From: Rurimicrobium sp040387755
GTDB taxonomy: Bacteria > Bacteroidota > Bacteroidia > Chitinophagales > Chitinophagaceae
Direction: 5' to 3'
DNA: 64,000 bases
Assembly (NCBI GenBank): GCA_040387755.1
Contig: JAZKDB010000002.1
Span: forward strand, 62,001 to 126,000
Both the position numbers and the translations under genes were made by a program. Positions 61,132 through 64,000 of the stretch are shown in pieces (within the stretch, counting starts at the first letter, position 1; each line of letters begins with the position of its first letter). The notes below the pieces were generated by a model. It was not told the DNA's origin. It made no database searches and saw only the letters and a program-made list of their open reading frames with translations.

Positions 61132-63138
61132 TCAACTGAACAATGAGCTTCTTTTGTCTATTATCGGATAAATATCAATGCTCAGTTTTGTCTCCTTCCT
61201 CTTCTGGTCGTAGGCTTGATTCAATTCCCCTATAAATTTATCCATTTCTTCTGCAATGCTGTGAAACTTCTCAGATACCACCTTTATATCTGCCTCATTT
61301 ATTTCATTTTCTGTAATCAGTTTTGACATAGCCAGAATAGAAGCAACCGGCCTGCGAATAACGTGTCCGATATCAAAAATAATCTGTTCGATAGAAGTAA
61401 GATAATCAACAAGGGGTGTTATGTCATTTGTAGCTCCGTACCATATAATCTTTCCATTTTTACTTTTTTCGGGAACGGCCTGCATCCAACGCCATCTGAT
61501 CACTTCATCTACAATTATCCTGTATTGAAAGCTAATGATTGATTTTGTTTGGTAGGCTTCTTTCATCGTGTCGTTAAATTTAAGCTTATCATCAGGATGC
61601 AATATTTCTCTTAGCAATTCGGGATTCTTTGATAGTTCGTCAAAACCATAAGAATGATTGAATGTATCAGTACCCTTGTTTACAAAGTGCATCAACATGT
61701 GTCCGTCTTCTTCAATTTCAAACATATAGGTATTGCCGGGAATCTGGCTGGTGATTTTTTTCAGCAATTGCTCACTTTCCTTAATTTTATCATCTGCTTC
61801 TTTACGTTTGGTAATATCATGATTGATGGATAAGTATTGGTACACCTTCCCGTTTTCATTCAAAAATGGAACAATGCTGGTATCCACCCAGTAAAGAGAG
61901 CCATCCTTTGCCTTGTTACAAAATTCTCCCCTAAATGGTTTGCCATCCTGCATAGCGATGCCTAATTCCATAAAATATTCCTGCGAATGAAACCCTGAGG
62001 AAATCAAACTGAATGGTTGGCCTATTAATTCATCAGCATTGTACTTACTTAATTTGCAAAAATTGTCGTTTACAAAAATCAACTGACCTTCTTCGTTGGA
62101 TATGCTTACAATAGATGCTACATCCAACGCGTACTTGTAATCTTTTAATTCGGCTGTATGTTCTCGCCATTCTATATTCATTTTAACCATTTCGGCAAGC
62201 ATGCCTATCAGATTTTGCTCCTCCTGCAAAAACGGATGCTCGTCTAATTCCGCAACCTGTGGGCTATACACTACTTCAATACTCACCATGGTACCATGAC
62301 TGGTTTTTATTTCTGCATGTTGGCTGTATATTGATGATTGGTAGTTACTTGTTTTATACTCTGAATCGGCAATACAAACCCGGGCTCCGGCTAAGTGAGG
62401 ATACTGCCAGCCAGCTGGTAGTATTTCTGCCAGCTGACAAACCAGATTTTTAATCGTAGAATCTTCATTTTGTAATACACGACTTACTGCATAAAGTGTT
62501 TTCAGTTCTTTCACCCGTTCTTCCAGATGATTCACTGTTTGTTGAATTGTTTTTTCTGCTTCTTCGCGCTTTGTAATTTCATGCCGAAGTGCAATGAGAC
62601 TGCTGTTGAGGTGTTTGGTGGCGTAGTACTGCAAAGCAAGGATAGTACCAAAGGGTATAATAGCCACAATCCATCGGCTCATGGGGTTATGCTGTACTGT
62701 TGGGATGGGCAAATAACCCTTCATCTCAAGGTAAGCAAAGTAAAAATCGGCCATAATACTCAACAGGCCTATAGCCAGCCCCCCACGCCAACCCAACAAA
62801 AAACCGGCTGTTAATATTACACTCATTTGCTGTAAAATGCCGGGAGCCATGATACCGCCTGCACTGTAGCATGGAATGGTAACTTGCAGCCATAGCATAA
62901 TAGTTAAAGTCCAGCTTGCCAGCCGGGTATAGCGGAAATAATTTAAGGTAAGTGTACAAATCGCAATAAAAAGAGATATACCAATTAGTATCACCCAGCG
63001 CCACCATATCTGAGGAAAGTAAATAAACCCGATTGATACTATGCCTATAATGACAACTGTCCACAAAATGCAAAGCACATATACCATATAACTCTGGTAA
63101 TTTTTTTCCTTATCGGGAATAGAAAAGAAGTTTGTCAT
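61132..63138 (-). CDS. Membrane PAS sensor with histidine-kinase H-box but no ATPase domain
   Basis: A 668-residue protein. Six likely membrane helices (about residues 20-190) resemble a small-ligand sensing domain. A coiled linker (residues 188-225) and a GAF-like region follow, then two PAS domains (about 325-450 and 455-580; the second ends GATNDITPL). The C-terminus has the HisKA-type H-box FDIGHVIRRPVASILAMSKL with H592 at the phosphoacceptor place. The protein stops 76 residues later, and no N/G1/F/G2 boxes of a HATPase domain exist. It may be phosphorylated in trans or act without kinase activity. It sits between two identical terminator copies. Confidence 0.82.
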   Translation of the reverse strand: MTNFFSIPDKEKNYQSYMVYVLCILWTVVIIGIVSIGFIYFPQIWWRWVILIGISLFIAICTLTLNYFRYTRLASWTLTIMLWLQVTIPCYSAGGIMAPGILQQMSVILTAGFLLGWRGGLAIGLLSIMADFYFAYLEMKGYLPIPTVQHNPMSRWIVAIIPFGTILALQYYATKHLNSSLIALRHEITKREEAEKTIQQTVNHLEERVKELKTLYAVSRVLQNEDSTIKNLVCQLAEILPAGWQYPHLAGARVCIADSEYKTSNYQSSIYSQHAEIKTSHGTMVSIEVVYSPQVAELDEHPFLQEEQNLIGMLAEMVKMNIEWREHTAELKDYKYALDVASIVSISNEEGQLIFVNDNFCKLSKYNADELIGQPFSLISSGFHSQEYFMELGIAMQDGKPFRGEFCNKAKDGSLYWVDTSIVPFLNENGKVYQYLSINHDITKRKEADDKIKESEQLLKKITSQIPGNTYMFEIEEDGHMLMHFVNKGTDTFNHSYGFDELSKNPELLREILHPDDKLKFNDTMKEAYQTKSIISFQYRIIVDEVIRWRWMQAVPEKSKNGKIIWYGATNDITPLVDYLTSIEQIIFDIGHVIRRPVASILAMSKLITENEINEADIKVVSEKFHSIAEEMDKFIGELNQAYDQKRKETKLSIDIYPIIDKRSSLFS

Positions 63139-63447
63139 ATGCTGTATTTTTTAAAATCACTTGCAATAAACAGTTCAGATATTACCCAAGACTGTATTTC
63201 GAAATATTCATATTTAAATTTAATACAAATTTTATTAGAATTCAAATGTCCTATTTATAATGTAACATTAATATCCCCCAAAATGAGTTAGGCCACGTCT
63301 TTATGCCGTAATCCTTCCGTATTTTCTATACCAATCAATAATGGCAGTTTTGAAAAAATTGCTGATTGCCAATGGTTCTCTATTGTGAAAATAGCTGAAT
63401 GAATAGAACAATTGCCGAACCATTTGGATAAAATAGAAACTAAACCC
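63139..63447. other. Intergenic stretch upstream of the PAS sensor gene
   Basis: About 310 bases between the PAS sensor start and the second terminator copy. No gene, RNA or clear promoter is seen. Confidence 0.5.
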
Positions 63448-63487
63448 AATAAAAAAAACCTGCAAATTGCTTTGCAGGTTTTTTATT
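63448..63487. terminator. Terminator, second copy of the 40-bp repeat
   Basis: Base-for-base identical to 61006-61045 over 40 bases, in the same orientation. It lies between the sensor region and the tRNA-Ser gene and would end a minus-strand tRNA transcript. Confidence 0.85.
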
Positions 63488-63514
63488 TAAAAGTTTTGGT
63501 CTAAACTTTGAGGG

Positions 63515-63599
63515 CGGAGAGAGAGGGATTCGAACCCCCGGACCTGTTACAGTCAGCGGTTTTCAAGACCGCCGCAATCGACCACTCTGCCATCTCTCC
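63515..63599 (-). tRNA. trnS-UGA: tRNA-Ser, anticodon UGA
   Basis: On the minus strand the sequence folds as a class II tRNA. Acceptor GGAGAGA pairs with TCTCTCC followed by discriminator G. The anticodon stem is GCGGT/ACCGC with loop CTTGAAA giving anticodon TGA. A long variable arm of serine type is present, and the T-loop is TTCGAAT. It reads UCA-class serine codons. The CCA end is not encoded. Length is 85 bases. Confidence 0.96.
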
Positions 63600-63745
63600 G
63601 CTGCAAAAGTAATCATACAGAATGATTTACAAAATCTTTTTTCATTTTTCCGTACATATTTTTCGCCGCTATATTTTAACATAAGTATTAACGCGCTTTT
63701 CAGCACCTTTGAATCCATAAAATAATTTCTTTCGTACCTGATATT

Positions 63746-64000
63746 ATGATGAAGCAATTCTTTTTATTTTCCTTAATCTTGCTGCAGCTGGCTGCCTGCG
63801 GCCAGCAATCCAATATTGAAAAATCCGGAACTTTTAAAAAAATGAACGAGACCAACAAAGACAAAACAGCGAATATAGACACCGCCACTTTTGGTGCCGG
63901 ATGTTTTTGGTGCACCGAAGCCCAGTTTCAACAATTAAAGGGCGTGAGCAAAGTAGTATCCGGCTATATGGGCGGAACAGTAAATAACCCAAGCTATAAA
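63746..64000 (+). CDS. msrA: Lipoprotein peptide-methionine (S)-S-oxide reductase MsrA, 3' end cut by the window
   Basis: MsrA reduces methionine-S-sulfoxide in damaged proteins. The visible 85 residues begin with a lipoprotein signal (MMKQFFLFSLILLQLAAC, lipidated Cys at about residue 18), a polar linker, then the catalytic motif ATFGAGCFWCTEAQFQQLKG with the nucleophile in GCFW, followed by SGYMGGTV. The catalytic cysteine is at about residue 58. It should face the periplasm or cell surface. The remaining two thirds are outside the window. ATG 63746 and 63749 are both possible starts. Confidence 0.9.
   Translation, partial: MMKQFFLFSLILLQLAACGQQSNIEKSGTFKKMNETNKDKTANIDTATFGAGCFWCTEAQFQQLKGVSKVVSGYMGGTVNNPSYK

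Noticed and set aside
63515..63599. tRNA-Ser as an island attachment site
   Set aside because: It lies almost 5 kb from the defence operon, and no integrase or repeated tRNA 3' end was seen near the island.

Overview
The window comes from a member of the Bacteroidota, most plausibly near the Chitinophagales/Saprospirales (the order is my inference). The evidence is AT-rich DNA with almost no Shine-Dalgarno sites, repeated TAnnTTTG -7 promoter boxes, type IX secretion tails, a TonB receptor with a carboxypeptidase-like N-terminal domain, the futalosine menaquinone enzyme MqnA, a split methylmalonyl-CoA mutase (mutA/mutB), and family proteins typical of this phylum (DUF6526, DUF4286, DUF6496). 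No prophage, insertion sequence or CRISPR array was found.

Layout. 1-519: 5'-truncated secreted DUF1349-like protein (-). 1059-9303: mutS, a hipBA toxin-antitoxin pair, the selenouridine pair mnmH-selD, DUF6526 and DUF4262 proteins, and an HxlR regulator. 9373-12018: a type IX-secreted PNGase F-like glycosidase and a lipoprotein. 12268-14646: rplK-rplA-rplJ-rplL with its own promoter and terminator, detached from nusG/secE and rpoBC. 14664-21179: pterin dehydratase, YihY/BrkB, TonB receptor, GT-C transferase, methyltransferase, PAP2 phosphatase. 21229-26390: rimP-nusA-infB. 26404-29430: glf with a GT2 gene, a decayed secreted-protein remnant, DUF4286, HU, and the tiny ribosomal protein bTHX. 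29517-34086: ubiX-mutA-GNAT-mutB on the minus strand. 34166-46557: housekeeping and envelope genes (thioredoxin-like, acyl-CoA dehydrogenase, HhH protein, isocitrate dehydrogenase, YccF, BaiN-like flavoprotein, RNase H, MqnA, HMG-CoA lyase-like, GT39, hydrolase) plus small hypotheticals and two dispersed-repeat-like palindromes.

46770-58812 is the accessory centre. A 21-bp tandem repeat encoding a heptad-repeat peptide precedes a tightly packed nine-gene plus-strand operon: DUF4007 protein, 1073-aa P-loop ATPase, DndC/SspD-like PAPS-reductase-family enzyme, four-helix membrane protein, nucleoside 2-deoxyribosyltransferase-like protein, PLD-nuclease/SF2-helicase fusion, 76-aa protein, Rad50/DndD-like SMC ATPase, and 188-aa protein. 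I read this as a candidate DNA sulfur-modification or nucleotide-targeting defence system that is not canonical Dnd, Ssp or BREX. It carries an inserted-looking membrane plus deoxyribosyltransferase pair that could be an abortive-infection effector. This is inference from families and gene order.

58813-64000: a gene-free, hairpin-rich stretch, a two-helix protein, a voltage-gated-type K+ channel with a C-terminal zinc ribbon, a response regulator, a PAS sensor with a histidine-kinase H-box but no ATPase domain (flanked by two identical 40-bp terminators), tRNA-Ser(UGA), and the 5' part of a lipoprotein MsrA.
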